Assembly (NCBI GenBank): GCA_002422725.1
Contig: DITE01000058.1
Location: 1,874-65,873, forward strand
DNA from: Bacteroidales bacterium UBA6192
GTDB lineage: Bacteria; Bacteroidota; Bacteroidia; Bacteroidales; F082
Length of the DNA stretch: 64,000 bases
Direction of reading: 5' to 3'
Shown here: one piece after another, positions 27,142 through 36,535 of the stretch
Position numbering within the stretch: the first letter of the stretch is position 1
How the letters are laid out: each line of letters starts with the position of its first letter
Position numbers and translations under genes: made by a program
The notes under the pieces: generated by a model
Seen by the model: only the letters and a program-made list of their open reading frames with translations
Database searches by the model: none
Told to the model about the DNA's origin: nothing

Positions 27142-28368
27142 ATGGCAAAAAAACAGGATCACTGCTCTTTTTGTGGCCGCCCCAGGTTGGAAACCAGTCT
27201 GCTGGTTAGTGGTATCGAAGCGCATATCTGCGACAGCTGTATCGAGCAGGCATATATCATTCTTGGAGAGGAGCACGAAAGGGGCAGTAAGCACATATCT
27301 CCCGATTTTAAGCTTCTCAAACCCATGCAGATCAAAGAGTTCCTTGACCAATATGTGATAGGGCAGGATGAAGCAAAAAGAGTGTTAGCTGTGGCTGTTT
27401 ACAATCATTATAAAAGAATCAACCAGCCTCTTACCAAAGATGATGTTGAAATTGAAAAGTCAAACATTATTCTCGTTGGCGAAACCGGGACGGGTAAAAC
27501 GCTGCTTGCACGTACCATAGCACGGATGCTGCATGTGCCTTTTGCCATTGCCGACGCCACGGTGCTTACCGAAGCCGGCTATGTGGGCGAAGATGTTGAA
27601 AGTATTTTGTCGCGTTTGCTTCAGGCTTCGGATTACGACGTGAAAGCTGCTGAAAAGGGGATCGTGTTTATCGACGAAATTGACAAAATTGCCCGCAAGA
27701 GCGATAATCCCAGCATTACACGTGATGTGTCGGGCGAAGGTGTTCAGCAGGCCTTGCTGAAATTGCTCGAAGGAACGATTGTGAACGTGCCGCCTCAGGG
27801 AGGCCGTAAGCACCCTGAGCAGAAAATGATACAAGTTGATACCCGCAACATCCTTTTTGTTGCCGGTGGTGCTTTTGATGGCATCGAACGCATCATTGCC
27901 ACACGCACCCGTACCAACCTGATTGGGTATGGATCGGACAAAAAAGTAGACGTTGATAAGGATAATCTGCTTCAGTATATAGCACCAGCCGATTTGAAGA
28001 AATTTGGACTGATACCCGAAATTGTAGGACGATTGCCTATCCTTACTTATTTGCATCCCTTAACACCGGATATCCTTAAGCGAATTCTGACCGATCCAAA
28101 AAACGCTCTGATCAAGCAATTTACCAAGCTGTTTGAGATGGACGGCATCACCTTGAAAATTGATGATGATGTGCTTGATTTTGTTGTCAGTAAGTCCATT
28201 GAGTTTAAGCTCGGTGCGCGTGGACTCAGGGCAATACTCGAAGCCATTCTTACTGACGATATGTTTGAACTTCCATCGCGCAAAGGTGTAAAAAATCTTC
28301 ACATTACGCTGCAAATGGCCCTTGCGAAGATTGAGAAAGCAGGAATTTCGAAATTGAAAGTCGCCTGA
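27142..28368 (+). CDS. clpX: ATP-dependent Clp protease ATP-binding subunit ClpX
   Basis: A 408-residue AAA+ unfoldase. The N-terminal zinc finger has CSFCG and CDSC; Walker A is GETGTGKT, Walker B VFIDEIDK, the pore loop GYVGEDVE, sensor region VAGGAFDGIE with the family RDVSGEGVQQALLKLLEGT. It feeds tagged or unfolded substrates to ClpP. The ATG at 27142 is preferred over the overlapping GTG at 27139. It is the third gene of tig-clpP-clpX. After its stop, a perfect 7-bp hairpin (28407-28426) without a T run may be a weak transcription end or processing site. Confidence 0.97.
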   Translation: MAKKQDHCSFCGRPRLETSLLVSGIEAHICDSCIEQAYIILGEEHERGSKHISPDFKLLKPMQIKEFLDQYVIGQDEAKRVLAVAVYNHYKRINQPLTKDDVEIEKSNIILVGETGTGKTLLARTIARMLHVPFAIADATVLTEAGYVGEDVESILSRLLQASDYDVKAAEKGIVFIDEIDKIARKSDNPSITRDVSGEGVQQALLKLLEGTIVNVPPQGGRKHPEQKMIQVDTRNILFVAGGAFDGIERIIATRTRTNLIGYGSDKKVDVDKDNLLQYIAPADLKKFGLIPEIVGRLPILTYLHPLTPDILKRILTDPKNALIKQFTKLFEMDGITLKIDDDVLDFVVSKSIEFKLGARGLRAILEAILTDDMFELPSRKGVKNLHITLQMALAKIEKAGISKLKVA

Positions 28369-28437
28369 GGCATTTCATTGGCATAGTTGTTGCATTAGAA
28401 CACAAAATCCTGAGCAGTTTCAGGATATACAACTGAC

Positions 28438-29034
28438 ATGATGAAACGTTTGGTGTTGCTGTTTTCTATCTTACTGGCTCCGGCTGCAAGCTTGTGGGCT
28501 CAGTCGATGCTTCCTGACAGTACCTATGTGGTTTTCGCCAAAATAGAGCGCGGCGACACAATCCTGATTGTTAACCTGCCCGAAGTACCCGTTTATTCTC
28601 TGAGGATTTTCGACTCCCGGCGTGATATCCGAAAAGTTGAACGCATGATTTATCATGTGAAAAAGGTATATCCCTTTGCCAGGTTGGCAGGAATAAAACT
28701 GAATGAATACGAAACGGTGCTCCGTGAAGCAAAAACAGAAAGAGAACGCCGTCGGATCATGAAAAAGGCAGAGGAGGAAATCGAGGAACAGTTTGGTGCC
28801 GATTTGCGTGACCTGACATTTACTCAGGGAAAAATCCTGATCAAACTTATTGATCGGGAAACAGGCGAAACTTCTTTTGATCTGGTGCAGGATCTCAGGG
28901 GAAATTTCAATGCTTTCTTTTATCAGACTTTTGCCCGGCTTTGGGGATATAATCTGAAAACAAAATATGATCCAAGGGGTGAAGACGAATTAATAGAAGC
29001 TATAGTGCTTATGATCGAAAATGGTCAGCTTTAG
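28438..29034 (+). CDS. DUF4294 domain-containing exported protein
   Basis: A 198-residue protein with a signal peptide (hydrophobic 5-20, SLWAQS). The mature part contains the DUF4294 pattern: VNLPEVPVYSLRIFDSRRDIRKVERMIYHVKKVYPFARLAG, then a charged helical region rich in Arg/Glu, and a conserved QGKILIKLIDRETG. The family is limited to Bacteroidota and has no assigned function. It lies 69 bases downstream of clpX on the same strand and converges on the sugar transferase gene three bases away. Confidence 0.8.
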   Translation: MMKRLVLLFSILLAPAASLWAQSMLPDSTYVVFAKIERGDTILIVNLPEVPVYSLRIFDSRRDIRKVERMIYHVKKVYPFARLAGIKLNEYETVLREAKTERERRRIMKKAEEEIEEQFGADLRDLTFTQGKILIKLIDRETGETSFDLVQDLRGNFNAFFYQTFARLWGYNLKTKYDPRGEDELIEAIVLMIENGQL

Positions 29035-29037
29035 GGA

Positions 29038-30453
29038 TTATTTGCCACGGCCCTGCAAAACAATAAGAATGGTGTAGATCATAATTTTCAGGTCCATTGC
29101 CAGCGACATGTTCTCAATGTAGAGAATATCATACTTCAACCGCTCAATCATTTCATCAACATTTGAAGCATAACCAAATTTTACCTGGCCCCAGGAAGTG
29201 ATGCCGGGTTTAACCTTAAGCAATAGTCTGTAATGAGGGGCACGTTTTACAATCTGATCAATATAAAACTGTCTTTCTGGTCGTGGACCAACCAATGACA
29301 TATCACCCTTCAACACGGTGTAAAACTGAGGTATCTCGTCGAGTCTAACCTTTCGGATGAATTTGCCAAAAGGTGTGATGCGTGGATCGTCTTCCTTCGA
29401 TAACTGAGGGCCGGCTTTTTCGGCATCGGAGATCATGCTTCTGAACTTGTGCATCTTAAAAGGCCGTCCGTGCAAGCCAATACGCTCCTGTGAATACAAT
29501 ACCGAACCGCGCGATGACATCATCACACCAATAGTTGTAAACAAATACAAGGGAATGAGCAATATCATGGCTATCAAGGAAACAACGATATCGAGCATTC
29601 GTTTTGAAGATTGTTGCCATGCTGGCATAGGGTCAGGCGAAATCTGGATCAAAGGGGCATGCCAGATACCAGATAGTTTTACCGAGCCAAACAAGATATC
29701 CTGCATTATCGGGATAATCTTGATCACTGCATTGGTGTCCTCAAGTTTGGCAATAATGTCGTCGATGGTTGCTGTCTCAGTCCTTTCGATGGCAATGATC
29801 ACTTCCTCTACGCCATGTTTAGTGATAATTTGTTTCAGGTTGTCGTATTTGCCAAGGTGTGGCAGAATTTTTCCAATCTTATAGTTGTCCTTGTCGAACA
29901 CACTCACAAAGCCAATAAAAATATTTCCGGACGATTTTTCCTGATTTTCAATTTCATTGTAAATAGCCAGTGCATTTCCGTTACTGCCAACAATGATGGT
30001 ATTAAAGCCAATAATTTTTTTATGAATCTTCCTCACCGTTACCGTTGTCAGAGCAAGTCTGCCAATATAGGTTAGTACAAAATGCAGAGTAAATAGAACC
30101 AGAAAGGATTGATAATATGATTTATAGGTGATAATAACATCATCGAGGATAGCGACAAAAAATATCACGGTAACCCCAATTAAGGTAATAATCATCGTTT
30201 GCCCCAATTCGTTAAGCCTCGATTTGCGGAAAACTTTTCGGTAAGAGCCCACCATGGTGTAAAGAAGCACCCAGCCTATGGGTATGAATATGATGCCTAT
30301 CCAGAAATTGGGGTCATCATAAATAACCTCAAAATATTCATAAAAGGCGGGGTCTTCTGATTGTTTCCTGAAGATATAAAACATGAACCAAGCCAAAAAG
30401 GCAGCAAACCAATCGAGGAAAAGATACTTTAAGACTTGTAAGCGTAGATTCAT
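29038..30453 (-). CDS. Polyprenyl-phosphate sugar-1-phosphate transferase (WcaJ/WbaP type)
   Basis: A 471-residue membrane enzyme that starts exopolysaccharide or O-unit assembly by putting a sugar-1-phosphate on undecaprenyl phosphate. The N-terminal half has four membrane helices and a nucleotide-binding-like domain (150-260, GSNGNALAIYNEIENQ). A fifth helix (KRMLDIVVSLIAMILLIPLY) leads to the catalytic domain with QERIGLHGRPFKMHKFRSM, DPRITPFGKFIRKVRLDEIPQ, LVGPRPER and a C-terminal VKPGITSWGQV. Length matches full-size family members. Its start overlaps the stop of the upstream lipoprotein gene by one base (TGATG), so the two are coupled. No glycosyltransferases are adjacent. Confidence 0.92.
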   Translation of the reverse strand: MNLRLQVLKYLFLDWFAAFLAWFMFYIFRKQSEDPAFYEYFEVIYDDPNFWIGIIFIPIGWVLLYTMVGSYRKVFRKSRLNELGQTMIITLIGVTVIFFVAILDDVIITYKSYYQSFLVLFTLHFVLTYIGRLALTTVTVRKIHKKIIGFNTIIVGSNGNALAIYNEIENQEKSSGNIFIGFVSVFDKDNYKIGKILPHLGKYDNLKQIITKHGVEEVIIAIERTETATIDDIIAKLEDTNAVIKIIPIMQDILFGSVKLSGIWHAPLIQISPDPMPAWQQSSKRMLDIVVSLIAMILLIPLYLFTTIGVMMSSRGSVLYSQERIGLHGRPFKMHKFRSMISDAEKAGPQLSKEDDPRITPFGKFIRKVRLDEIPQFYTVLKGDMSLVGPRPERQFYIDQIVKRAPHYRLLLKVKPGITSWGQVKFGYASNVDEMIERLKYDILYIENMSLAMDLKIMIYTILIVLQGRGK

Positions 30454-31352
30454 CAGGGGTTGTTTCGGTATACAATCTTCAGGTTGTCAAAATAATATAA
30501 GGCTTCAGTTTCATCCGTGCCCAAATCAGAATCAAAATACACCTTAATGTATTCAGCATTGTTGTATTCTGTAACAATCGGACTTAAATTAATGTATATT
30601 TTTTTCCAAATATCACTTTTGTTCACCACAATCAACGGAAATGTTAAAATGGTATTATCCTTTTTGATGAAGACGCCAACACCAAAGCCACGGTTGCATT
30701 TGTAATCAATTTCCACAAATACGGGCGATCCTCTCCCTGGTAAAACATAGCCGTTAAAACTTGAAATTTCAAATACCTTAGCGTCTCCGATAAGATGTAC
30801 TTTTCCTGAATAGGCTGAATGTTCGGACAGGAAGGCGTCGGGGTGATTTGATGGTTGGGTTTTTTCGATAATGGTATCACTTTTTGAGGTACTAACCAGC
30901 GAAATGCTGCTGCCTTCAAAATCCTCGATCCATGCAAAAACACTTGTATTGTAATAGGATGTGGATGGCTTGATGATGGTTATACTGTCTTCCGACAGGA
31001 TTGTCTGAACCTCATATGGTTTGTAAAATGGATAGTGAGCACGTGTTGCGGAAATACCATTTAGTTTGATGCCGGGTCTGATTTCAACCTTACTCAGGCC
31101 CTTTGCCAGAACCGGAAAAACAGCAGGCAACTCAAATGCGCCGATAAGTTGCCCGTTTACGTAAACCCAGGCATCACTGATATTGTGTGTGTTGGCACCT
31201 TCGGAACCATATTCGGTGAATAAAGTAATCGTATCTATCCGAATATATGATGGAACAGTCTGTTCTCCATCAAATTTACGGCACGAACCAGCCAGGAAAA
31301 GTATGGCAAATAAAAATACAAAGAATGTGCAAGGTATATGCTTTCGCCTCAT
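30453..31352 (-). CDS. Lipoprotein of unknown function
   Basis: A 299-residue lipoprotein. The ATG at 31352 gives a proper signal (MRRKHIPCTFFVFLFAILFLAGSC, lipobox Cys at residue 24); a longer frame from 31439 would add 29 residues without signal character. The rest is beta-rich, with a segment like a carbohydrate-binding or jelly-roll domain near the C-terminus (WIEDFEGSS..., DYKCNRGFGVGVFIKKDN, YFDNLKIVYR). Such jelly-roll tails occur in Bacteroidota surface lipoproteins. It is coupled to the sugar transferase gene, so a role in handling an exported polysaccharide is possible but unproved. Confidence 0.65.
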   Translation of the reverse strand: MRRKHIPCTFFVFLFAILFLAGSCRKFDGEQTVPSYIRIDTITLFTEYGSEGANTHNISDAWVYVNGQLIGAFELPAVFPVLAKGLSKVEIRPGIKLNGISATRAHYPFYKPYEVQTILSEDSITIIKPSTSYYNTSVFAWIEDFEGSSISLVSTSKSDTIIEKTQPSNHPDAFLSEHSAYSGKVHLIGDAKVFEISSFNGYVLPGRGSPVFVEIDYKCNRGFGVGVFIKKDNTILTFPLIVVNKSDIWKKIYINLSPIVTEYNNAEYIKVYFDSDLGTDETEALYYFDNLKIVYRNNP

Positions 31353-31422
31353 AATTGGCCGGTTAACTTGGTTCAGGCGAAAAACGTTACAAATCGGCTG
31401 AATATTGCGTGTAAACCGAAAA

Positions 31423-32409
31423 TTAGAGCCTTTCGGCATTGATATTTACTTTTTCAAGAATCTGATAGGCAACCGACAGCACATTGTAGCCATCTTCGAT
31501 GGTTACCGGGGGTGTCTGGTTGTTGGCGATCGCCTTGTAGAAACTTTCCAATTCCAGCATAATGGCATTGACTGGTTCGATCACCGGCTTGTCAAAAATA
31601 ATCTGCTTCATGCCTTTTCCGTTGCCAAGATCGATCACCATGGCCATCGGATCTTCGGGCTCGCTTAATAGGTCCTTCATCCTCACGATCTCGGCCTTCT
31701 TGTCGAGAAAATCGACTGTAATGTAAGCATCGCGCTGAAAAAAGCGTGATTTACGCATATTTTTCAACGAAATACGGCTTGCGGTAAGGTTGGCAACACA
31801 ACCATTGTCGAATTCGATCCGGGCATTGGTGATATCGGGTGTGTCGCTCACTATGGCTACCCCACTGGCGCTTATTTTGCGGATGGGTGATTTTACCACA
31901 CTTAGCACAATGTCGATATCGTGTACCATCAGGTCGAGGACCACAGGAACATCGGTGCCTCGTGGATTGAACTGTGCCAGACGGTGAGTTTCGATGAACA
32001 TGGGATTTTTTATGGAAGCCTGTGCCGCCATGAATGCCGGGTTGAATCGTTCTACATGTCCTACCTGTACTTTTACACTTGCTTCACGAGCCAGCTCCAT
32101 CAACGCATTGGCTTCGGCAGGCGTGGCTACAATAGGCTTTTCGATAAACACATGCTTCGATTTGCGCAGCGACTCCGATGCACAAGCAAAGTGCGAAATT
32201 GTAGGAGTAACAATGTCCACAACATCCACATCATTGATAAGCGAACTGATATCAGGATAGCTTTTGATTCCATGCTCCAGACTTACTTTTTTTGCTGTTT
32301 CAGGATCAGTATCAAAGAATCCTACAAGCTCATATTCAGGAATTTGCTTGATGCATTTGATGTGAATTTTTCCAAGGTGGCCTGCGCCAAGAACGCCAAT
32401 TTTTAACAT
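31423..32409 (-). CDS. Gfo/Idh/MocA family oxidoreductase
   Basis: A 328-residue NAD(P)-dependent dehydrogenase. The Rossmann motif is at the N-terminus (MLKIGVLGAGHLGKIHIKCI); the family EKP motif is HVFIEKPIVATPAEA, and VQVGHVERFNPAF follows. These enzymes oxidise or reduce sugars or cyclitols and often make activated sugar precursors. The ATG at 32409 is chosen because the Rossmann strand begins there and a -7 box at 32425-32432 would start transcription inside any longer frame. It is 70 bases upstream of the lipoprotein gene in the same direction. Substrate unknown. Confidence 0.88.
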   Translation of the reverse strand: MLKIGVLGAGHLGKIHIKCIKQIPEYELVGFFDTDPETAKKVSLEHGIKSYPDISSLINDVDVVDIVTPTISHFACASESLRKSKHVFIEKPIVATPAEANALMELAREASVKVQVGHVERFNPAFMAAQASIKNPMFIETHRLAQFNPRGTDVPVVLDLMVHDIDIVLSVVKSPIRKISASGVAIVSDTPDITNARIEFDNGCVANLTASRISLKNMRKSRFFQRDAYITVDFLDKKAEIVRMKDLLSEPEDPMAMVIDLGNGKGMKQIIFDKPVIEPVNAIMLELESFYKAIANNQTPPVTIEDGYNVLSVAYQILEKVNINAERL

Positions 32410-32424
32410 AGGTTTGATTTTGTG

Positions 32425-32432
32425 CAAAAGTA
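32425..32432 (-). promoter_or_regulatory. Candidate -7 element for the Gfo/Idh/MocA-lipoprotein-sugar transferase genes
   Basis: The - strand reads TACTTTTG, an exact TAnnTTTG match 15 bases before the chosen start codon. The -33 partner is unclear. Confidence 0.45.
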
Positions 32433-32435
32433 ACT

Positions 32436-32465
32436 TTTTTTATGCGTTGGGAATGGCTAATTTCG
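32436..32465 (+). promoter_or_regulatory. Candidate promoter of pcm
   Basis: TAATTTCG (32458-32465) has one mismatch to TAnnTTTG. A T-rich -33 position (TTT at 32436-32438) lies 19 bases upstream. The pcm ATG is about 100 bases downstream. Confidence 0.35.
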
Positions 32466-32563
32466 CAGCCTAGAAATTTAGAATTGCTCTAAATTGTCAG
32501 TTTTAGACTGCCTCAAATTGGATTGATTCTCAACACTAAAAACTGGAAGTATAACAAAGCAGT

Positions 32564-33211
32564 ATGGAAGATTCATACCGGCACAAAGGCCTCAGGAAGC
32601 AGTTAGTAGAGAGTATACGCACTAAGGGGATTGCCGATGAACGCGTATTGGCGGCAATTGAGAAAATTCCACGTCACATCTTCCTCGATTCCTCTTTTCT
32701 GGAGTTCGCCTATCAGGATAAACCTTTTCCTATTGGTTCGGGACAGACGATCTCACAGCCTTACACCGTAGCCTTTCAATCGGAGTTGTTGCTGGTAAAA
32801 AAAGGCATGAAGGTGTTGGAGATTGGCACCGGATCGGGCTATCAGGCCTGTGTGCTGGCCGAAATCGGCGCACGTGTTTTCAGCATCGAAAGGCAACGGA
32901 AACTTTTTCTGCGGACACGTGAATTCATTGCCAAAATAGGCTATCCGGTGAAAGTGTTTCTGGGCGATGGATACGAAGGACTTGCTTCATTTGCACCCTT
33001 CGACCGCATTTTAATTACCGCCGCTGCTCCCGAAATACCCCAGCCCCTGATCGATCAGCTTAAACCCGGAGGCATTCTGGTTATCCCGTTTGGTAAAGAC
33101 GATCTGCAGCAAATGCTTCGCATTACCAAAAATACCGATGGCACCCTGACAACCGAAAAACATGGAGCTTTCAGGTTTGTGCCGCTTCTGGGCGATCTTG
33201 GAAATGACTAA
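32564..33211 (+). CDS. pcm: Protein-L-isoaspartate O-methyltransferase
   Basis: A 215-residue SAM-dependent enzyme that repairs isoaspartyl residues in aged proteins. It has the family motif GSGQTISQPYTVAFQSELL (near 63-81), the SAM motif VLEIGTGSGYQACVLAEIG (near 87-105), FDRILITAAAPEIPQPLI, and LKPGGILVIPFG. Length is standard. It is a single gene, divergent from the Gfo/Idh/MocA gene. Confidence 0.95.
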   Translation: MEDSYRHKGLRKQLVESIRTKGIADERVLAAIEKIPRHIFLDSSFLEFAYQDKPFPIGSGQTISQPYTVAFQSELLLVKKGMKVLEIGTGSGYQACVLAEIGARVFSIERQRKLFLRTREFIAKIGYPVKVFLGDGYEGLASFAPFDRILITAAAPEIPQPLIDQLKPGGILVIPFGKDDLQQMLRITKNTDGTLTTEKHGAFRFVPLLGDLGND

Positions 33212-33571
33212 GATAGTTGAGGGCACTTTCCTCATTATGGTTTAATTTTTCTCATTAAATGATAAGAAAAAGTTCATTATCAATGATATTTTCTTTACTA
33301 AGCAAGTGGGTAAATCACTGGTAAATGATCGTTGCCTCTAAAACCCATTTTCAGCAATCAGCCTTCTGATTGTCCAAAAACTGCCTGTAGTTATCCGGAC
33401 TTAAGGGAAGCATTGTTGAAGGAGACTTTAAAAGCCAGTAATCTTTTATGATACCTGACGTTGACTTTTTCGGTAAAATGTTAATTTTTCCGAAATCGAT
33501 TGCAATTCTGTTGTGTGTTTGAGCGAAATTGGTATTTTCGCACTATTCAAAATCATTCTAAATAAGCTCGT
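33212..33571. other. Intergenic, 360 bases, upstream of phenylalanine hydroxylase
   Basis: Contains the hydroxylase promoter at its right end (separate entry). The left 280 bases are AT-rich without a recognised RNA, gene or strong terminator; several short inverted repeats are present but none with a T run. Confidence 0.5.
33511..33540 (+). promoter_or_regulatory. Promoter of phenylalanine hydroxylase gene
   Basis: A TTG at 33511-33513 and TATTTTCG at 33533-33540 are 19 bases apart, the classical Bacteroidota spacing; the -7 box has one mismatch to TAnnTTTG. The start codon is 31 bases downstream. Confidence 0.55.
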
Positions 33572-35296
33572 ATGTCACACAATAATGTTTTGGAGCGCCT
33601 TCCACACCACCTTAGGAAATTGATTATCGACCAGCATTATGAGAACTATACCTGGCAAGACCATTCAGTTTGGCGGTTCGTGATGCGGCAGAATGTAGCT
33701 TTTCTTAAAGATAAGGCCCATCAATCCTATATCAATGGGTTGGGCAAAACTGGCATTAGTATTGATCAGATTCCGGATATTGACACCATGAACCGGATTT
33801 TAGCCGATATAGGTTGGGCAGCTGTAACCGTGGATGGGTTTATACCACCGGCAGCTTTTATGGAGTTTCAGGCCTACAATGTGCTGGTAATTGCGGCTGA
33901 CATCAGACCCATCGACCAGCTGGAATACACCCCTGCACCGGATATCATTCACGAAGCTGCAGGCCATGCACCCATTATTGCTGATCCTGAATATGCTGAG
34001 TACCTTCGCTATTTTGGTGAGGTAGGTTCCAAAGCATTCTCCTCTTCTGCCGATTTCGCCCTGTATGAAGCCATACGACATTTGTCAATTCTAAAAGCCG
34101 ACCCAAATACCCCAGTGAATGACATTAGCAAAGCCGAAGAGCATCTGGCCGGACTTGAAGCGAGTCTTGGCCTGCCTTCTGAAATGGCCCTTGTTCGCAA
34201 CCTGCACTGGTGGACTGTGGAATACGGAATGATTGGCGATCTGAAGAGCCCCAGAATTTATGGAGCCGGATTGTTGTCGTCTATTGGAGAAAGTGCCAAT
34301 GCCATGAGCGACAAGGTGTTGAAGCTGCCATATAGTATCGATGCAGTATATTACAACTTCGACATTACCACGCAGCAGCCACAGCTTTTTGTAACCCCCG
34401 ATTTTGCTCATCTAACCACTGTGCTGGATGAATTCGCCAACAGTATGGCTTTACGCAAGGGTGGAATAGAGGGTTTGCTGAAAGCGATCGAATCGGCTAA
34501 TACAGCAACTTGTGTTTATAGTTCAGGCTTGCAGGTTACCGGTACTTTTACCGACTATATTCTGCACCAGAATCAAGCTGTTTACATGTTTACCAAGGGA
34601 CCAACCATGCTCAGTTTTGCAAACCGGAAGCTCGATGGTCATGGAAAGGACTACCACAGTCAGGGGTTTGGATCACCCATCGGACGAATCAAAAATGCCA
34701 TCAAACCACCACGTTATCTTGATGATTATGACCTCATGCAGCTTGGTGTGGTCGTTGGAAAAATAGTCTCCCTTGAATTTGAATCGGGTGTTACCATACA
34801 CGGAAAACTCCTCTCAACCACGCGAATGCAAGGCAATCTGCTGTTGTTGAGTTTTACCGATTGTACGGTTCGTTATCAAGACAGGTTATTGTTTGATCCT
34901 TCCTGGGGCGTGTTTGATATGGCGGTTGGCGAGTCAATTGTGTCTGCATACGGCGGGCCCGCGGATGCCGATGGGTTTGGACTGGAATATCCCGTACCTG
35001 CCGAGAAAACACATAAAATTCATTATTCCGTTAAACAGCTGGAATTACATCAGTTATATGGTCAATTCAGGAAGATCAGGGAAGGGAAAAGTGGTTATGA
35101 CCAACTTCCACATATCTGGGAAAGACTGAAAAATGACTATCCAAACGATTGGCTGCTTCCAGTTGAGTTTAATGAGTTGCTAAAATCAACAAATATTGAT
35201 GGGCTCAACCAAAAGGATATATTGCAATATCTGAATGATCTGAAAACCACTCGGCCAGATTTTGCAAACCTGATCGACAGAGGAATAAAGGTATAA
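33572..35296 (+). CDS. Phenylalanine 4-monooxygenase (aromatic amino acid hydroxylase) with C-terminal extension
   Basis: A 574-residue pterin-dependent hydroxylase that converts Phe to Tyr. The catalytic domain is N-terminal (about 30-310). Iron ligands are H127 and H132 (PDIIHEAAGHAP) and E217 (WWTVEYGMIG); YGAGLLSSIGE (near 230-240) is the conserved pterin/active-site stretch, and the region after ELRYFGEVG is family-like. Unlike animal enzymes there is no N-terminal ACT domain, and unlike the roughly 270-300-residue proteobacterial enzyme it carries some 250 extra C-terminal residues: a beta-rich part (about 320-490, with VVVGKIVSLEFESGVTIHGK) and a helical tail. That part matches no domain I know. 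It faces the hmgA-hppD-fahA operon across the XRE module, which fits Phe degradation. Confidence 0.88.
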   Translation: MSHNNVLERLPHHLRKLIIDQHYENYTWQDHSVWRFVMRQNVAFLKDKAHQSYINGLGKTGISIDQIPDIDTMNRILADIGWAAVTVDGFIPPAAFMEFQAYNVLVIAADIRPIDQLEYTPAPDIIHEAAGHAPIIADPEYAEYLRYFGEVGSKAFSSSADFALYEAIRHLSILKADPNTPVNDISKAEEHLAGLEASLGLPSEMALVRNLHWWTVEYGMIGDLKSPRIYGAGLLSSIGESANAMSDKVLKLPYSIDAVYYNFDITTQQPQLFVTPDFAHLTTVLDEFANSMALRKGGIEGLLKAIESANTATCVYSSGLQVTGTFTDYILHQNQAVYMFTKGPTMLSFANRKLDGHGKDYHSQGFGSPIGRIKNAIKPPRYLDDYDLMQLGVVVGKIVSLEFESGVTIHGKLLSTTRMQGNLLLLSFTDCTVRYQDRLLFDPSWGVFDMAVGESIVSAYGGPADADGFGLEYPVPAEKTHKIHYSVKQLELHQLYGQFRKIREGKSGYDQLPHIWERLKNDYPNDWLLPVEFNELLKSTNIDGLNQKDILQYLNDLKTTRPDFANLIDRGIKV

Positions 35297-35537
35297 ATGC
35301 TTATTATACCTTGGCTGAGACCAAAATGCAGGTAAAATCAAGTGATTACTTTATGAGAATAGATTGCTATACTTTCCTTTCTATTCGATGATTTGCCTTA
35401 TTGGTTTTTGCAAGCCAGAACCTATCTTTTTGCTTTTCCTACAAAGCAGGCAGCATTCATTTTCAAAGCAGTGCTGATCATAATCTTCTACGTAGTATAA
35501 TTTCAGGTAGCCGTAGACTTTATATGAGTGATGACTT

Positions 35538-36527
35538 TCACCGGTCTGGGCTGATAGAAATAACGACATTGCCTTTTTTATGTCCTGTATCTACATATCG
35601 GTGCGCTTCAGCAACTTGCTCAAGAGGATAAATGCGGTCGATGGCAGCCCTCAGATGACCTGCCTCGATAAGTTGTTTCAAATAGCGGAGATCCTTTTCT
35701 TGCTCAGTTGGTGTGCCAAAAATTACTTTTTTTCCTCTGCTGATTTTGGTTGTCAGCATATTGAACATTTCCTTCGGGCCACCTGCAACAGCCAGATAGT
35801 GTCCTTTGCTGCTCAAGGACTTTTTATTCCTGGCAAACGACACGCGACGCACAACTGTGTCGAAAATAATGTCATACTTTTCGCCATTTTGAGTATAGTC
35901 ATCAAGTGTATAATCAATAGTTTTGTGGGCACCCAATGTCTGCGCAAGTCCTATTCCTGCTGAGCTGCACACTGCGGTTACTTCTGCCCCGAAATATCTT
36001 GCAAGTTGCACTGCATAACTGCCAACACCTCCTGTAGCACCGATTATCAAAACTTTCTGCCCTTGTTGAATACCGGCTCTGTCGCGAAGAAAATACAAGG
36101 CTGTACCAGCGCCAAATGGTATGGCTGCAGCTTCTCCCCACGACATATTGGAAGGCTTCAGAGTCAATGCACTGTTTTCGTGCCGGCAGGTAAATTCTGC
36201 ATAAGCACCGAAGCGGGTTGAATCAATGCCAAAAACCTGATCGCCAATTTTGAATTTACTCACTTTTTTACCGGTTTGCACAATCTCACCGGATAACTCT
36301 GTCCCCAGAATCTGGATTTTTGGCCTCGTGAAACCAAACATCAGCCGCGGCAATGGTCCAAAACCGGGCGGCACAAAGGTAAAACCCCTGACATTGCAAT
36401 CGCCGGTTGTAACGGTTGCTGCTTGCAGCTTAATCAATACTTCATGCTCGCCGGGCATGGGTTTCTGCACTTCCGCCAGATGCAATACATCCGGTGGTCC
36501 ATAAGTTCTGTAAACAATTGCTTTCAT
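35538..36527 (-). CDS. NAD(P)-dependent alcohol dehydrogenase / quinone oxidoreductase-like (MDR family)
   Basis: A 329-residue medium-chain dehydrogenase/reductase. It has the GroES-like N-terminal fold and the cofactor motif GATGGVGSYAVQLARYFGA (near 150-168). The catalytic-zinc Cys/His pattern of true alcohol dehydrogenases is absent, so a zinc-less quinone- or enone-reductase type is likely. It is the third gene of a run with a membrane protein and an XRE regulator (8-base gap to the regulator). Substrate unknown; a role in detoxifying reactive carbonyls or quinones would fit the family. Confidence 0.85.
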   Translation of the reverse strand: MKAIVYRTYGPPDVLHLAEVQKPMPGEHEVLIKLQAATVTTGDCNVRGFTFVPPGFGPLPRLMFGFTRPKIQILGTELSGEIVQTGKKVSKFKIGDQVFGIDSTRFGAYAEFTCRHENSALTLKPSNMSWGEAAAIPFGAGTALYFLRDRAGIQQGQKVLIIGATGGVGSYAVQLARYFGAEVTAVCSSAGIGLAQTLGAHKTIDYTLDDYTQNGEKYDIIFDTVVRRVSFARNKKSLSSKGHYLAVAGGPKEMFNMLTTKISRGKKVIFGTPTEQEKDLRYLKQLIEAGHLRAAIDRIYPLEQVAEAHRYVDTGHKKGNVVISISPDR

Positions 36528-36535
36528 TTTCGTAT

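Noticed and set aside
27460..28056. A 198-codon - strand frame inside clpX
   Set aside because: Fully antisense to clpX, whose frame is certain; the translation is low in recognisable motifs.
28407..28426. Intrinsic terminator after clpX
   Set aside because: ATCCTGA/TCAGGAT forms a good 7-bp stem, but no T tract follows, so I mention it in the clpX entry only.
35297..35537. A small gene between the phenylalanine hydroxylase and the MDR dehydrogenase
   Set aside because: The short frames here are not protein-like and overlap the dehydrogenase on the opposite strand.
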